Positions 7,627 to 18,049 of a stretch of DNA of 64,000 nucleotides are shown piece by piece; position 1 is the stretch's first letter, and each line of letters begins with the position of its first letter. The notes beneath the pieces are model-generated. The model had not been told where the DNA came from and made no database searches. It saw nothing but the letters and a program-made list of their open reading frames with translations. A program made the position numbers and the translations under genes. Source of the stretch: Meandrina meandrites (lineage: Eukaryota; Cnidaria; Anthozoa; Scleractinia; Meandrinidae); contig OY855915.1 in NCBI GenBank assembly GCA_963693305.1, positions 4,454,618 to 4,518,617 of the forward strand, read 5' to 3'.

Positions 7627-9237
7627 ATGGGGTTTATTAACGGTGCGACGGGTGCAACTCAAACACATGAAGAGTCTACTTCAACCCGAGGGGAAGCCGG
7701 CCCTGCTGGTCCAACTGGCGCAACTGGAGCGCGTGGCCCTAAAGGTGAAAAAGGTGATAAGGGAAATACTGGCCCACAAGGTCCTAAAGGAGATAAAGGT
7801 GATGCTGGAGAAAAAGGAATAAAAGGTGATACGGGCTCACAAGGACCGACCGGACCTGCTGGCCCTGCGGGAGCAACGGGACCTACGGGACCAACCGGAG
7901 CTACAGGACCCGCGGGACCCACTGGAGCAACTGGACCTGCGGGTTCGAAAGGAGCTATGGGGGATAAAGGTGAAAAAGGGGAAAAGGGTGATAGTGGGGA
8001 TGTATCATCAGCTAGCGTTACTGGTGACATTGTCATGAACGACCATGCAATCAAACAGCTCGCAAATCCTGTCGGCGATCAAGATGCTGTCAATCTTACT
8101 TCAATGAAAAAATATGTGGGCTCCTCTGCAATTACAACTGGGCACGCCCATAAAAAGAATGACTTAGGTTTTTTAACCCAAAGGGTTGGTGTTTCAGCTG
8201 TAAACAATATTTCTTCTGTTACCGTTGAAGACTTTACATCCAACCTTCACAGTGTCAATAAAAAGGCTTACACTTTTAACATTATAAAAACAAGTAACAA
8301 TTCTTTCAACTCGCGTTTGGCGTTGAATAAAACACCTCTAAAAGAAGGAGAGTACACTATATGTGTTGAGTTCTTTTACCCTAAAAACAAAAACGACCAA
8401 AACTGGTTTCTTAACCCTTTAAACAAGTTGGCCTCCAGTACTATTACCTACCACACCAAACGCTTTGCCACCCATAACCCTCCGTATATAAGGATCATTT
8501 TTAATACTTACAAATCAAAAGATAAGAATGACGACACTATCTATTTTGACATTTTAAATCCGGGTTATGATGGTTCAGCACCTAGTGAAAAGGCCGCTTT
8601 AATCATTTACGGTGTAAAGGGGTATCAATCAGATATAGACGGAATTATTTACGATGATGTTTTCTTTCTCGATTCTTCCGGTGATTTTACTCTACAAACA
8701 AATTTAGATATGAACTTTTTTCAAATAAAAAATTATGATCGAGGCTACACAATAGACAACGATACAATCAAATTACAAAAAGATTTTGATCTTAACGGTT
8801 ATGCGTTTAAAGATTTCCGCCCTAAAATAATAATACCTGGAACTTGGGATATAAAGGAACAATTGAATCCTCCAAGTGATAGAAAATATGTTAAATTCGG
8901 GAATGACTTTCGTATATTAGTACAATTTCCTTGCTTCCTTGATGGTTTAGCAATTTCTAATAATAGACATGATAGGGCTTTTGAAAAAATAGGTGTGAAG
9001 ATTCCAATCGATCCAATATCTCATGTGGTATTTAAAAGTACAAGGAATATCGATGGTGTCAATTACCAATATGTGGCGCCCCGTTTAAGTGGTGATCGAA
9101 GAATTAAATTAAACGAGGGAGAACATTTGGCGATATATTTCATTGAACTTGGTGATAATCCTTTTAGCCATCCCCCACAAATTGCAAAAAAAGCAGTTGT
9201 AAGTTTAGTTTTAATAGATGATTCTTATTATAGGTAA
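7627..9237 (+). CDS. Collagen-like viral fibre/attachment protein (536 aa)
   Basis: Residues about 22-127 are uninterrupted Gly-X-Y triplets ([16 protein letters not shown] types), giving a predicted collagen triple helix. Next comes a segment of the kind found in phage and viral tail fibres: [20 protein letters not shown] followed by KKYV. A similar short segment recurs near the C-terminal third ([22 protein letters not shown]). The rest is β-rich and lacks known catalytic motifs; it could be the receptor-binding head. Collagen-like proteins are frequent in large DNA viruses. It is the last gene of the plus-strand pair. The protein role is inferred from architecture. Confidence 0.75.
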   Translation: MGFINGATGATQTHEESTSTRGEAGPAGPTGATGARGPKGEKGDKGNTGPQGPKGDKGDAGEKGIKGDTGSQGPTGPAGPAGATGPTGPTGATGPAGPTGATGPAGSKGAMGDKGEKGEKGDSGDVSSASVTGDIVMNDHAIKQLANPVGDQDAVNLTSMKKYVGSSAITTGHAHKKNDLGFLTQRVGVSAVNNISSVTVEDFTSNLHSVNKKAYTFNIIKTSNNSFNSRLALNKTPLKEGEYTICVEFFYPKNKNDQNWFLNPLNKLASSTITYHTKRFATHNPPYIRIIFNTYKSKDKNDDTIYFDILNPGYDGSAPSEKAALIIYGVKGYQSDIDGIIYDDVFFLDSSGDFTLQTNLDMNFFQIKNYDRGYTIDNDTIKLQKDFDLNGYAFKDFRPKIIIPGTWDIKEQLNPPSDRKYVKFGNDFRILVQFPCFLDGLAISNNRHDRAFEKIGVKIPIDPISHVVFKSTRNIDGVNYQYVAPRLSGDRRIKLNEGEHLAIYFIELGDNPFSHPPQIAKKAVVSLVLIDDSYYR

Positions 9238-9328
9238 TCAAAAAAAGCAGAAAATAAACAGTCACCCTTGTGTTATTTGTTCAACAAACTTCACTTAAAT
9301 ATTGATTTCCGTTCTTCTTCTCAAAATA

Positions 9329-9742
9329 TCACACAAAGACTCCTCTCCATTTCGAAGAGAAAGATCTCTTGAAGCACTCATCATAAACATTTTCATCAAA
9401 AATAGGATAACCGAGATAGTGTCTGAATCCATTCCTAATACATAGATTACAGAGACCATTTCGCGAACATCTGCTTCTGTCACATTTATAACAGAACAAG
9501 ATCCTTACAATTTGTTTATTGCGATCACAAAATGGAGCTTCATTAATTGCAGCATGAACTTTATCCCAGCCAAGAGTTTTTCGCTGTCTGAGCTTCATTG
9601 AAGTATACCCTTTATTGATTTCTTTTCTGACATCGTCCCAGCCAAGCATTTTACGCTGCCAGAGTTTTATTACAATATACTCGTTGCGGATTTTTTCTCG
9701 AAGTTCTTGTGGAAGTGCTTGTATCAGTTCTAATGTATCCAT
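9329..9742 (-). CDS. Cys-rich small protein (137 aa)
   Basis: The N-terminus (LELIQALPQELREKI) has an F-box-like Leu-Pro-x-Glu-Leu pattern. Two related segments follow (KLWQRKMLGWDDVRKEIN and KLRQRKTLGWDKVHAAIN), then a Cys-rich part with FCYKCDRSRCSRNGLCNLC that could bind zinc. The start is separated by two bases from the stop of the upstream 98-aa gene, so the two may share a transcript. Unlike the virion genes it has no TATATAGG. Function is unknown; a host-interaction role is possible. Confidence 0.6.
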   Translation of the reverse strand: MDTLELIQALPQELREKIRNEYIVIKLWQRKMLGWDDVRKEINKGYTSMKLRQRKTLGWDKVHAAINEAPFCDRNKQIVRILFCYKCDRSRCSRNGLCNLCIRNGFRHYLGYPIFDENVYDECFKRSFSSKWRGVFV

Positions 9743-9744
9743 GT

Positions 9745-10041
9745 TTATTTCCTTATGCCGCGTTTCTCTAATTGCAGCCCGCCGTCTTCGAAGAATACTT
9801 TATCTATGAAGCTTATTAGCTGTTTATTATCTCTGGCGGCTTTGTCCCGCTGGTATTCTGCCCATTTTTCCTCCGTGTATGGGATACATTGGTTTAGGGT
9901 CTTCTTGATTTTCATTCCATCGATGTACACATAGGGGTCTTCTTGATATTTTTTTATTTCTTCTTCGAACTTTTTCGCTGCTTCCGCCATTATCTCAGCC
10001 AGTTTTTTATTTAAAAGCTTTTGCATGTGTGTGAGTGACAT
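9745..10041 (-). CDS. Small helical charged protein (98 aa)
   Basis: Starts MSLTHMQKLLNKKLAEIMAE and is mostly helical with Lys/Glu repeats (AAKKFEEEIKKYQEDP). A conserved-looking core, YIDGMKIKKTLNQCIPYT, follows. It is immediately upstream of the 137-aa gene and no TATATAGG is present. It is not recognised as a named family. Confidence 0.55.
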   Translation of the reverse strand: MSLTHMQKLLNKKLAEIMAEAAKKFEEEIKKYQEDPYVYIDGMKIKKTLNQCIPYTEEKWAEYQRDKAARDNKQLISFIDKVFFEDGGLQLEKRGIRK

Positions 10042-10108
10042 TTACAACCCGCTGCTTTTGTCCAAATGGTGGCAAAAAAAATACACAGCATAAATATACC
10101 TGTGCAAA

Positions 10109-10267
10109 ATGCTTGTGTCGGTCCACATGCTCGTGTGCGCTATCAAAGACCTTTCTTCCCCCTCTTGGGTAAATGATGTCAAACTTATTACGGCTCAAGC
10201 TGTGGAAGCTATTCTTGATGCTTCTGAATATCTTGATAGTAATCATCATCCTGAATTTGCCCCCTAA
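10109..10267 (+). CDS. Small plus-strand reading frame (52 aa)
   Basis: ATG at 10109 to TAA at 10265-10267, with an AAATATA sequence about 15 bases upstream. The product (MLVSVHMLVCAIKDLSS...) has a helical C-terminal half (AQAVEAILDASEYL). It ends by overlapping the stop of the convergent 127-aa gene by four bases. The region otherwise lacks a good frame, and the opposite frame there (10007-10249) looks less protein-like. Could be a small viral gene or chance. Confidence 0.35.
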   Translation: MLVSVHMLVCAIKDLSSPSWVNDVKLITAQAVEAILDASEYLDSNHHPEFAP

Positions 10268-10647
10268 TTCTTCAGAGCTTTCTTTATTATGTACTCCACC
10301 TGGTCCTGGCTAAACTCATTCGCCATAATTCTGCGGTACAGCTGCGGCGTCATAATTGGTGTTTCGTAAACCGGCTCTCCTGGTCCCACCAAATCGTACT
10401 CTTCCATGTCTGTTAATTCAACTTCTTCTTGTTCTTCTTCTTGTTTTATAAGTGTGTTCTTTAAATCTTGCGGGCTCATTTTTTTCAATTTTGTAAGCAG
10501 CTCTTCTGAAATGCGTATTGGTGGCTCTATAACTTGACCCTGATCTGGTTCTGCGATAAATAATGTATGTTGGGTTGTCAGTCTGTTTTTGGGGGTTTTG
10601 GTTTTTTTTCGACTTTGGTTAAGGAGTCCGTTTCTTCCTCGTCCCAT
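10264..10647 (-). CDS. Rightmost viral gene, acidic/basic protein (127 aa)
   Basis: The N-terminus is basic (GRGRNGLLNQSRKKTK); a helical centre (EELLTKLKKMSPQDLKNTL) is followed by a glutamate run and YDLVGPGEPVYETP. The C-terminus is again helical. It is the last gene before the palindrome at 10,723. There is no TATATAGG upstream, as with its two neighbours. It is not recognised as a named family. Confidence 0.55.
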   Translation of the reverse strand: MGRGRNGLLNQSRKKTKTPKNRLTTQHTLFIAEPDQGQVIEPPIRISEELLTKLKKMSPQDLKNTLIKQEEEQEEVELTDMEEYDLVGPGEPVYETPIMTPQLYRRIMANEFSQDQVEYIIKKALKN

Positions 10648-10722
10648 TGTACTTCACTGTTGTGTTCCTCTAAATAGATGTTCCGCGGCTCGTTTGTTTA
10701 TTCGGTTTTGTTCTTTTCTTCC

Positions 10723-10930
10723 GAGTAGTAATATCGGAGTCTGACTAAAACTACCGAGCAGCTCCCACATAATTTACCTCTTTCCGTGTGTACTACTCAG
10801 GGACTTTATCAAGGCACGCGAGCTTTTGTGAGCGTGGTTTGATAAAGTCCCTTAGTAGTACACACGGAAAGAGGTAAAATTATGTGGGTGCGCCCGAGGT
10901 GGTTTTAGTCAGACTCCGATATTACTACTC
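10723..10930. repeat. 208-bp palindrome at right edge of viral block
   Basis: Arms of about 95 bp begin GAGTAGTAATATCGGAGTCT and end with its reverse complement; the loop is about 20 bp. It lies 76 bp beyond the last viral gene. It could be a foldback MITE or the terminal inverted repeat/hairpin end of the viral genome; the sequence does not decide. Confidence 0.8.
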
Positions 10931-11945
10931 CTTTCGTTGATTGACCTGCCCACTACTATTTCGCTACAAAGGGCACAAGGTGACAGATCCTTAATCGTTA
11001 TGGCTGTGGCGGACCAAGATGCCATGACTTCAATAAAAGCATACTTCAAAGAAAACAACTTACATAATGAGGGTTTGCATCAAATAGATATTCTATTTAT
11101 TTTAGCAAGAGCAGTAATATGGCTGCTCTAATCTGGCAATCAACTAACGTACTATATTTTATAGAGAACAGCAAAGTGTAAGCAAAAAGGACAAATAAGC
11201 CCACTGCAGGATGTCATTCCAGCCGAGCGAGATGAAAACCCACCTTTAAAAAAATTGTCCATGAAAGCTTAAGGGTGGGCAACATTCCAAAATAATGTTC
11301 CGTCGAGTTCAAAAAATTGGTGGAAAAATACTTTTAGAGATCGAAAACTTTTAACCGGGTGAACTAATTTTGTCATTTGAGAAATTTTGATCGGTCAAGA
11401 ATTAAACTGTTTTAGCTTTCGTTATGAAAAGCCCGAGAAACTCTTGCTCTCATGTACTAAAGTTAGTCATGTCGTTTTTTTTAACTTTCCAAAAAAATAA
11501 AATTAATTTGAACGGCTCTTTCAAAATACACGAGAAACTCCTGCACTTTGTTCTTAGTGCCTACCTTGGATGTTGGTTGAATACAGACTGAGGTGATTCT
11601 CGTATCTTGATTCTTTCACACTGAATGCACTCGACAAGTGTTTGCTTTAAAATTGTTACTTCGTAATTCCGTTTGAATATTTATCAATAGCTTAACTGTC
11701 ACTCATAAGTGCTCATTTATCATTTTGTGACATTGATTTATTATAATTCGCAACTCGCCTCTCAAATCTCTGGGGTTTCAAAACATAACATGATATAACT
11801 GACACTTTTAAACCACCTGTTAATGAGCAATTGCTATGTATTCGTGAAGAAAACATATTTCCTCGTAATTTATAGCGTATTAAATAAAACTCAATTTTTT
11901 ACAGCGTATAAAACACGTTGGTAGGTCATTAGTGTGAAAACATTT
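10931..11945. other. Non-coding stretch
   Basis: AT-rich sequence with only one short open frame (64 aa, 10937-11131) that has no recognisable features. No repeat, RNA or gene is seen. Confidence 0.5.
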
Positions 11946-12752
11946 TATTTTGATTAAATCGCTCTGCAAAAAATTCCGTTATATATTTCTTGCAAGTGTA
12001 ATTTTGAAGTGTGTACCTTTTATATCGCCACTGAATACGGCCATCGCAAATACTTTCCGAACAAAGATGACTGGTTTTTGGTTGTATTCATATTGCATGC
12101 GACTTCTGCTTTTTAGCCAGAGGATATGGGAAAACACATTCACCTCCTTAACAACGACGATTGCCTTTACAAGAATGACACGGCTTAAAATGGCCATATA
12201 TGGTCATATATATCACTGACTTAAATTAACGTTTATTTCATTCTACGAAGAAACTGAGAAACATATTTTATGTTCTTTGCAATTCAACCGCATTTAAGGT
12301 ATCTAATGTCCTTTTATACTTCGATGTCAAGTGACTGGCTCGATGACTTGAACAAAAATGACTTCTTTGATTCAAAGCAATTGAACGTTTGGAATATGCT
12401 GAAGGTCCGGCATGCCTATTGTTTTTTGATGGCGTTTCGGGTTTGTTGTATTGAAATGACATGCGACTTCTGCTTTTTTAGCCAGAGGGTATGGAAAAAC
12501 ACATTTACCTCCTTAACAATGACGATTGCTTTCAAAAGAATGCCAAGGACTGAAATGACCATATTATGTTACCATTAATATTTATTTCGTTTAAAAAAGC
12601 GCACTTGATCATTTTTATGGAAAGTTGTGCTATACAATTTTTTACTATTATTATTATTATATTATTAAATCTGTAAAACTGACTTCCATTCCATTAACTT
12701 ATTTTATGTTCTTTGCAAGTCAACCGCATTTAAGGTATCTAATGTCCTTTTA

Positions 12753-12764
12753 GTATCACCCAAC

Positions 12765-12802
<38 letters not shown>

Positions 12803-12946
12803 GCTACTAGAGGACTATTGCTAATAGTCATCGAGTAGCGAAATTCGTGACGTTTTCTTTCGTTTTATTCCCAAATAAATCTTTCTTCAGCTTGCATTTG
12901 CTAACTTTAATATTGCTATTTTCTGTCCGACTAGTTGGGTGATACT
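12753..12946. mobile_element. MITE with 17-bp terminal inverted repeats
   Basis: Begins AGTATCACCCAACTAGT (12753-12769) and ends with its reverse complement (12930-12946). Read with TA duplications, the element is GTATCACC...GGTGATAC flanked by TA, as in Tc1/mariner-type MITEs. No coding capacity. Confidence 0.75.
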
Positions 12947-12947
12947 A

Positions 12948-12949
<2 letters not shown>

Positions 12950-12981
<32 letters not shown>

Positions 12982-13054
12982 GTCAATAGCCCATTGGGCT
13001 TCGCCTCATGGGCTATTGACCCGTAGCCCTTGCGGGCTACGGGTCTAATTGTTA
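12950..13054. mobile_element. Short palindromic element
   Basis: A near-perfect hairpin with ends AACAATTAGACCC and GGGTCTAATTGTT and inner blocks GGGTCAATAGCCCA/TGGGCTATTGACCC. It directly follows the previous MITE inside the duplicated unit. Confidence 0.65.
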
Positions 13055-13080
13055 ATTATACTTCGATGCCAAGTCACAGA

Positions 13081-13950
13081 CAGGCCTGATATCTTGCGAT
13101 ATCACTCATCGGGAGACATTGAGAACAAAGGACAAACTCGGCACATTACTGCTGGATTTTTCCAAGCAGTTTGTGACCAAAATACAGCCAAACGTGTGCG
13201 AGTTTAACAAAGGACAAGCTAGCTAATTGTTGCGCCAAACCCCTGGCTGCTGTACCAAGCGTTTCACGTCTCGTACGATCGCTTTCGAAGTAAAAAATGT
13301 TGTCTTTCACCCAGACTTTCAACAATTCCAAACTCAACAAAAATTTGACGATTCTTTCACCAAATATAGGGAAGGAGGGAATTTATTTAGATAGCTAGTA
13401 TCTTATCGCCGAATTTGCATATCAGACAACGTTTTCGGAGTGCGTTTTCCTAACCTTTGACAGGCTTGAAGCAAAATGTAAATTAAAGAAAGTATCAATT
13501 ATTTGACTCAAACCCCAGACAGAATGTATAAAGTGAGAGATCTAATCCCCCATGTAGGCCTTAGTCCAAAGGTAATTCCTCTTAAGTTATTTTTAGACAT
13601 GGTACCCAGTTCACTGGCGGATGTTAACGCGGGCTGCGTGGATGTTCTCGCGTGTATTTTGGAGGCGCAATCACAAACGCAATGGCAGGAAATGTGGTGA
13701 GAAAGTGGCTGTATTCATTTTGTCGACGAACTTAAATACAAAAACATTCCCATAAAATGATCTGAAGGTTAGAGGGATACAAGTGCCAAACAAAACTATA
13801 AGCCAGTCGATACTCAAAAATCAAAAAATAAAAGACTAAAAATATATGTTTAGAAACGTCAATATGGCCGCCGTCATGTTTCCTATATGCGTTTTCTTCA
13901 TTTTTCTTTTTTCGATGACAACCTTATTACAGTTAGATGTACATCTCAAA
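13081..13950. other. Non-coding stretch
   Basis: Only short open frames (60-65 aa) without protein-like features; no repeat recognised. Confidence 0.45.
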
Positions 13951-13960
13951 TACCTAATAG

Positions 13961-14223
13961 TAGTCCAGTCCCTGAACTCTCTCTTCCGCGCGCCTGGGTT
14001 GAACCCAGGCGCGAGAAGAGACAGTCCTTAAGAGACAGTCCAGGATAACTTGCGTGCGCATACTCAGAATGAACCAAGTAATGCCATACTCCTCGTTTCT
14101 GATTGGTTCATTCTGAGCATGCGCATGCAAGTTATCCTGGACTGTCTCCTGGACTCTGTCTTCTCGCGCCTGGGTTCAACCCTTATATAGGGCGCGAGAA
14201 AGAGAGAGTTCAGGACTGGACTA
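13961..14223. mobile_element. Foldback MITE with 9-bp target duplication
   Basis: Long inverted arms begin TAGTCCAGTCC and end GGACTGGACTA. Direct repeats ACCTAATAG flank it at 13952-13960 and 14224-14232. A 9-bp duplication and long arms point to a Mutator-like non-autonomous element. Confidence 0.85.
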
Positions 14224-14232
14224 ACCTAATAG

Positions 14233-15090
14233 ATACATTACATCGACTGAAACAAAATGTGAAAACGCTCGAATGAAAAACGTTTCTTGATTGCAAACCC
14301 GTCTCTTGAAGTCCTTTGTCCAAAGAATTTGGCTGTTTATTCAAAAGATCTTTTTATTTCTTTCAATCGAATCTCTCTACGGAGAATTTGACAGTACATC
14401 AAGAAAGTAGTATCCTATAGTTCGTGTGTTTTTGGTTTGTTTTTTCCTCCTTTTCTGGCTTGTTTTGAAAAGTGTTAATAACTAGACTCAACCTGCATAG
14501 TAGCTGGCTAAAACTGCACATAGCACTCACAATCAAGCATCACTGGGGTGAGCTCCATCCTCTGTAGCTCTCAATGGCCCAACTGCTTACAAGTTTTTTC
14601 GTCCTGGATTCATTAAGGTAACACCAAGGAAACCTGTAAGGGCTTAACTTCGGGATGAGTTAATAACAATAAAAGAATGATTCAAGTCGCTCACTTTCGC
14701 TTGCCTCGAGGTTGGCTTGCTGTCAGTTAGGGCATCTGACTACTATCCTGTTGTACATCAAAGCATGCGCTGACATGCAGATACTAGAAAACTCTTCCAC
14801 AAAGAGTAAACTCTTAAATGATTTAAAATGGAAAGCAGATATGCAAGCAAACAGTTAAATCTATAGAGTTCTTACCGAGTCTCCTTTACCTCTAAGAAAA
14901 TTAAAGGTACGCGGAGTGCTTTCAGTCAGTTACAGATGGTTGTACGTAGTTTATCTACCTGCAATTCAAACCTAGAAAGAAATAAAACAAATATTAGTTA
15001 ACGTTGTATAAATATAACAATATGTACCTAGTAACGTACCTCAGTCTTCAATGCATGGCGTGATGTCCTTCAATCAGATCCAATCTGGGG
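14233..15090. other. Non-coding stretch
   Basis: No supported gene. Some inverted and AT-rich tracts, nothing assignable. Confidence 0.4.
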
Positions 15091-15179
15091 AATGCTCCTG
15101 GTTTTAACTGACGGTAAACATGGTGTCGTTGTTTCCTTAGCTAAAGCAATGCCAAACGAAAAACTGGGTTGCGAGAATT

Positions 15180-16975
15180 CGTTTGACCTCGAAAACGGAC
15201 ATATATTTACAGTGCTCCGTTTTACGCCGACGAAAATGGGCATAGCTAAAATCCACCACAACGCGCGAGTTGAAAAACTCGTTCGAGTCATCCCGAAAAT
15301 GGACGACCTAAACACTGGAAAAGGTTGCTTATATACAGTTGAAGCGAATAGTTACGCCCCCGAAAATGGACGCTAGGAAAAAAAATAACTGAGACCAACA
15401 ACCTCGCCGTTAAATATTTTGCAGCCTCGCCACCAGAATAAATTTACAAAGAGCGGTCTCGAAAGGGAAGGAGCCATTCTGGGAGATAAGTAGTAAAACG
15501 AGACTGTGAGTCGGTTGTATGCAAATCAGTTATTATTAATTCATTAATTATTTACAATACTTAGAACACAGTGACACAAAAGTAAAAAAGTTTTTTTTTT
15601 ATTCTTAAACTGAAGATATCACTATATATCCACACAGAGTACAGATATTCAGTTCTTACAATATGCTTTTGAACCTGATAGGTCCCCTCATTGATAGGTG
15701 GAGCTGAAGTAAGCTAAGCCGGCATTTACCTTGTGTTTACTGTGAACGTCGTTTCTTTGTTGTGTCTTTGCTAAAAAGAAACGCCAAAAGGGGAGCCTTA
15801 ATTACCTGTAGGTGGTTAGAATTCGTTCTACTCGCGCGCAAATGAAACACGTTTTACGCCGCCGAAAACTGGCGTACTAAGACCCGGCCTGAGATAACGC
15901 GAAGTTGACGAATTTAAACTTGATCAAGTCATGCCCGAAAATGGACGACCATACGTTGCCAGCTGAGGTGTTAAAAGAATTCTTGTTAAAATATCACGCT
16001 CTGCGTCCCCGAAAATTGACGTTTAGAGAAGGAATCAAACAGAGAGAGATCAATAAAAGAGACAAGACTGCGTTAGACTACAAAACAGTCCTTTTTTCTC
16101 TAAAGTCGTTGAAAAAGCGCTTATCGAAGGCGCGAAGCGCCGAACGTTGAGGCGCCAGGCGATGATCGTCTCGCGAGCCTTGTCTCACTCACAGTTTTAA
16201 CATGGCTCCAGACCTCTCGCTCTCGTTCGAAGACCGAGCGCATTCGGAAAAGACTGCGCGCAAATTCCTGAAAGCAAAATATGACGAAGCAATCCGAAGC
16301 AAGCATTTTGTGCAACATATGTATTTTTTTTTCAACTGAAGTTGATGGCACCAGGAGTTACATACAGATATTTAGTTCTATTACATACTCATAAACCGGA
16401 CAGTTTTCAGACCGTTACAACCGTTACAGTATTAAAAACGTACGACAAAAATACGACCAAACAAGCCTTTTGTGCAAAATTTATTTTTATTTTCAAGTTG
16501 AGTGCACCATGAGATACAAACAGATATTAAGATAACACCATATATACGTATAAACCAGAGACGGAACTGAAATCCTTTAAATACGTTCCCCGAAAATGGA
16601 TGATTTAGCCCTTGGCATGTGGTTGCTACTCAGCGCAGTTTTCGGATGTATTTTTAAAAGCGTTGTAAAAGCTATAACGCGGTACTATTTTTAATATTGG
16701 AAAGCGTTCAGTAGATACAATTTTACAGTAACGAAGGCGTCCCCGAAAGTGGACAAGTTAAAGTTTGCAACATAACATAATCCCTTCCCATCCCCATAGC
16801 TTAAAACTGCTGCGGTGAGCGTGCATCCTAAAAAAATGCTTTAGAGTTAGTTATTCATCCAGACAAAGGAAACTCACAAAGTAACGACACAGCACACACT
16901 CAACTAAAACGCAATTTTTATTCTCAAATTCTTGTTTCATGTCGGTCGTTTTTGCTCCCGAAAATGTGCCCGACG
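15180..16975. repeat. Decayed repeat cluster with CCCGAAAATGGACG motif
   Basis: About ten copies of a core near CCCCGAAAATGGACG occur at about 15187, 15230, 15293, 15358, 15860, 15933, 16007, 16588, 16740 and 16956. A block near 15,220-15,375 is matched by one near 15,850-16,025, about 640 bp on. A further unit (ACAGATATTTAGTTCT near 16,365) has relatives near 15,645 and 16,525. It appears to be an old tandem duplication of a roughly 0.6-kb unit. Confidence 0.55.
16074..16275 (+). mobile_element. MITE-like repeat, copy 1
   Basis: GACTACAAAACAGTC at one end, then GCGCGAAGCGCCGAACGTTG and a segment containing GGCTCCAGACCTCTCGCT. The same building blocks occur inverted at 22,020-22,310. Short frames here are not genes. 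Confidence 0.55.
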
Positions 16976-16979
16976 CAAA

Positions 16980-17840
16980 ACAAGATCTCAAGTATAAACC
17001 TTCACATGGATGTATCTAAATGTATTCCGTAAACAATAAAAAACAGTTGGTTAAAATTTTGTCTTAACACTAGTCATAAACGTTTGTCCCTACCATGCTT
17101 ATATTTTCATAAGAATATTACATGGTGATGTAATTTTGACTTTTTCTCTTAAATATGCAAAACCCTATTGATCAGAATATGGAAATATGCGCTATATAAA
17201 TTAGCAAATTATTATTAATTATTAATACTTCTAATCACTCTAATGTAATACATTAGCTTAAATTATTCCACAGGACCTAAAGTAATCCATGAGGGGGAGC
17301 GCTCCTATTTGAAAAAAAGTGTCCAGAGAAACCAAGAATGTTCCTGTGTCAACAAAACTTGACACTGCTCGTGGAACACTCAGGGTTGCTCGGACAATTA
17401 TAAGGGGTTCGTATTGGCCTGCTATCGAGAAAGCGCGATTCCAGGCCCTCGCGTAGATTCTCGGTTAAGCCGAAGGCCGAAGACCGATCATTTAAAAGTT
17501 CGAAGCGTTCCGAAAGCAACCGAAGCGAAACGTGCACCGAGCCGGAGCGGAAGCGAGGCTATGCTGTATGACGCTGGACTGCAACCCGCACTACAGTCCA
17601 CAATGTCTGTTTCGCCTTTGTTTGTACGTTCTGGTGTTAATTTTAGTGCTTTTATTTAAACAATTGAGGTTTGAGTCTCAAGGGAAACAAACATTTTTGT
17701 CAGGAGCGCATGTTGCACTTCCAAAGTCTTACAGCATTCATCCGCGCGTGCTTCCCACGCGTGTCACGCGTATGGCAAAGACAACAACAACCGAGCTTCA
17801 TGTTATCATTTTATAAATATGATTTTAAATTACCTTATTA
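16980..17840. other. Non-coding stretch
   Basis: AT-rich; short frames only. A GC-richer part at 17,400-17,580 resembles repeat DNA rather than a gene. Confidence 0.4.
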
Positions 17841-17845
17841 TTATA

Positions 17846-17882
17846 ACAATTATTCACCGACCTCAGAGTGAATAATTGTTGT
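17846..17882. repeat. Small AACAATTATTCACC hairpin
   Basis: AACAATTATTCAC near 17,846 faces its inverse GTGAATAATTGTT near 17,870. The same termini occur at 36,384-36,466, so this is a short dispersed hairpin family. Confidence 0.5.
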
Positions 17883-18049
17883 AGCATGTACCACATCAGT
17901 GAATGAAGGTGAACACGGTGAATTAGACACATTTTGCGAAATCTTGGTAATTAACTGAAAATCTTCAAGCAAGCTTTTTGTGCTAGCTGGGCTATGTGGA
18001 GAATCCAAGCGCCCGAAATCAAACCAATATTCACCAGTGTGGTTCATAC

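Larger units (their letters stand above)
1..10650. mobile_element. Endogenous Polinton-like/adintovirus-like virus, partial
   Basis: Tightly packed genes without introns, mostly on the minus strand, encode a virion module: adenain-like protease, putative jelly-roll capsid proteins, packaging ATPase, PLA2-domain protein, basic core-like proteins and a collagen-like fibre. This combination is characteristic of Polinton-like viruses and adintoviruses. All the listed reading frames are open, so the copy is not badly decayed. No family B DNA polymerase, helicase-primase or integrase is seen; the left end is cut by the window. Spacing between genes is mostly 3-25 bp, quite unlike the gene-poor DNA that follows. 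Naming the exact lineage would need a profile search; the general assignment rests on protease and ATPase motifs and the gene set. Confidence 0.85.
11950..13080. repeat. Diverged tandem duplication with nested MITEs
   Basis: About 105 bp at 12,097-12,200 (GCGACTTCTGCTTTTTAGCC...) recurs at 12,463-12,568, and a unit at 12,265-12,335 (GTTCTTTGCAATTCAACCGC...) recurs at 12,700-12,752, continuing at about 13,055. The second copy is split by the two palindromic elements listed separately. Short open frames here are not considered genes. Confidence 0.65.

Noticed and set aside
7659..8054. 131-aa proline-rich minus-strand frame
   Set aside because: It mirrors the Gly-X-Y collagen codons of the fibre gene.
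10007..10249. 80-aa minus-strand frame in the viral block
   Set aside because: Overlaps the start of the 98-aa gene and the small plus-strand frame, and has no motif at its start.
1..10650. Bacterial or phage contamination
   Set aside because: The gene set (adenain-like protease, A32-type ATPase, PLA2 domain) is of eukaryotic DNA viruses, and the right flank runs on into host-type repeat DNA without a break.
17414..17816. Overlapping 81- and 94-aa frames
   Set aside because: GC-richer repeat-like DNA without protein features or splice context.
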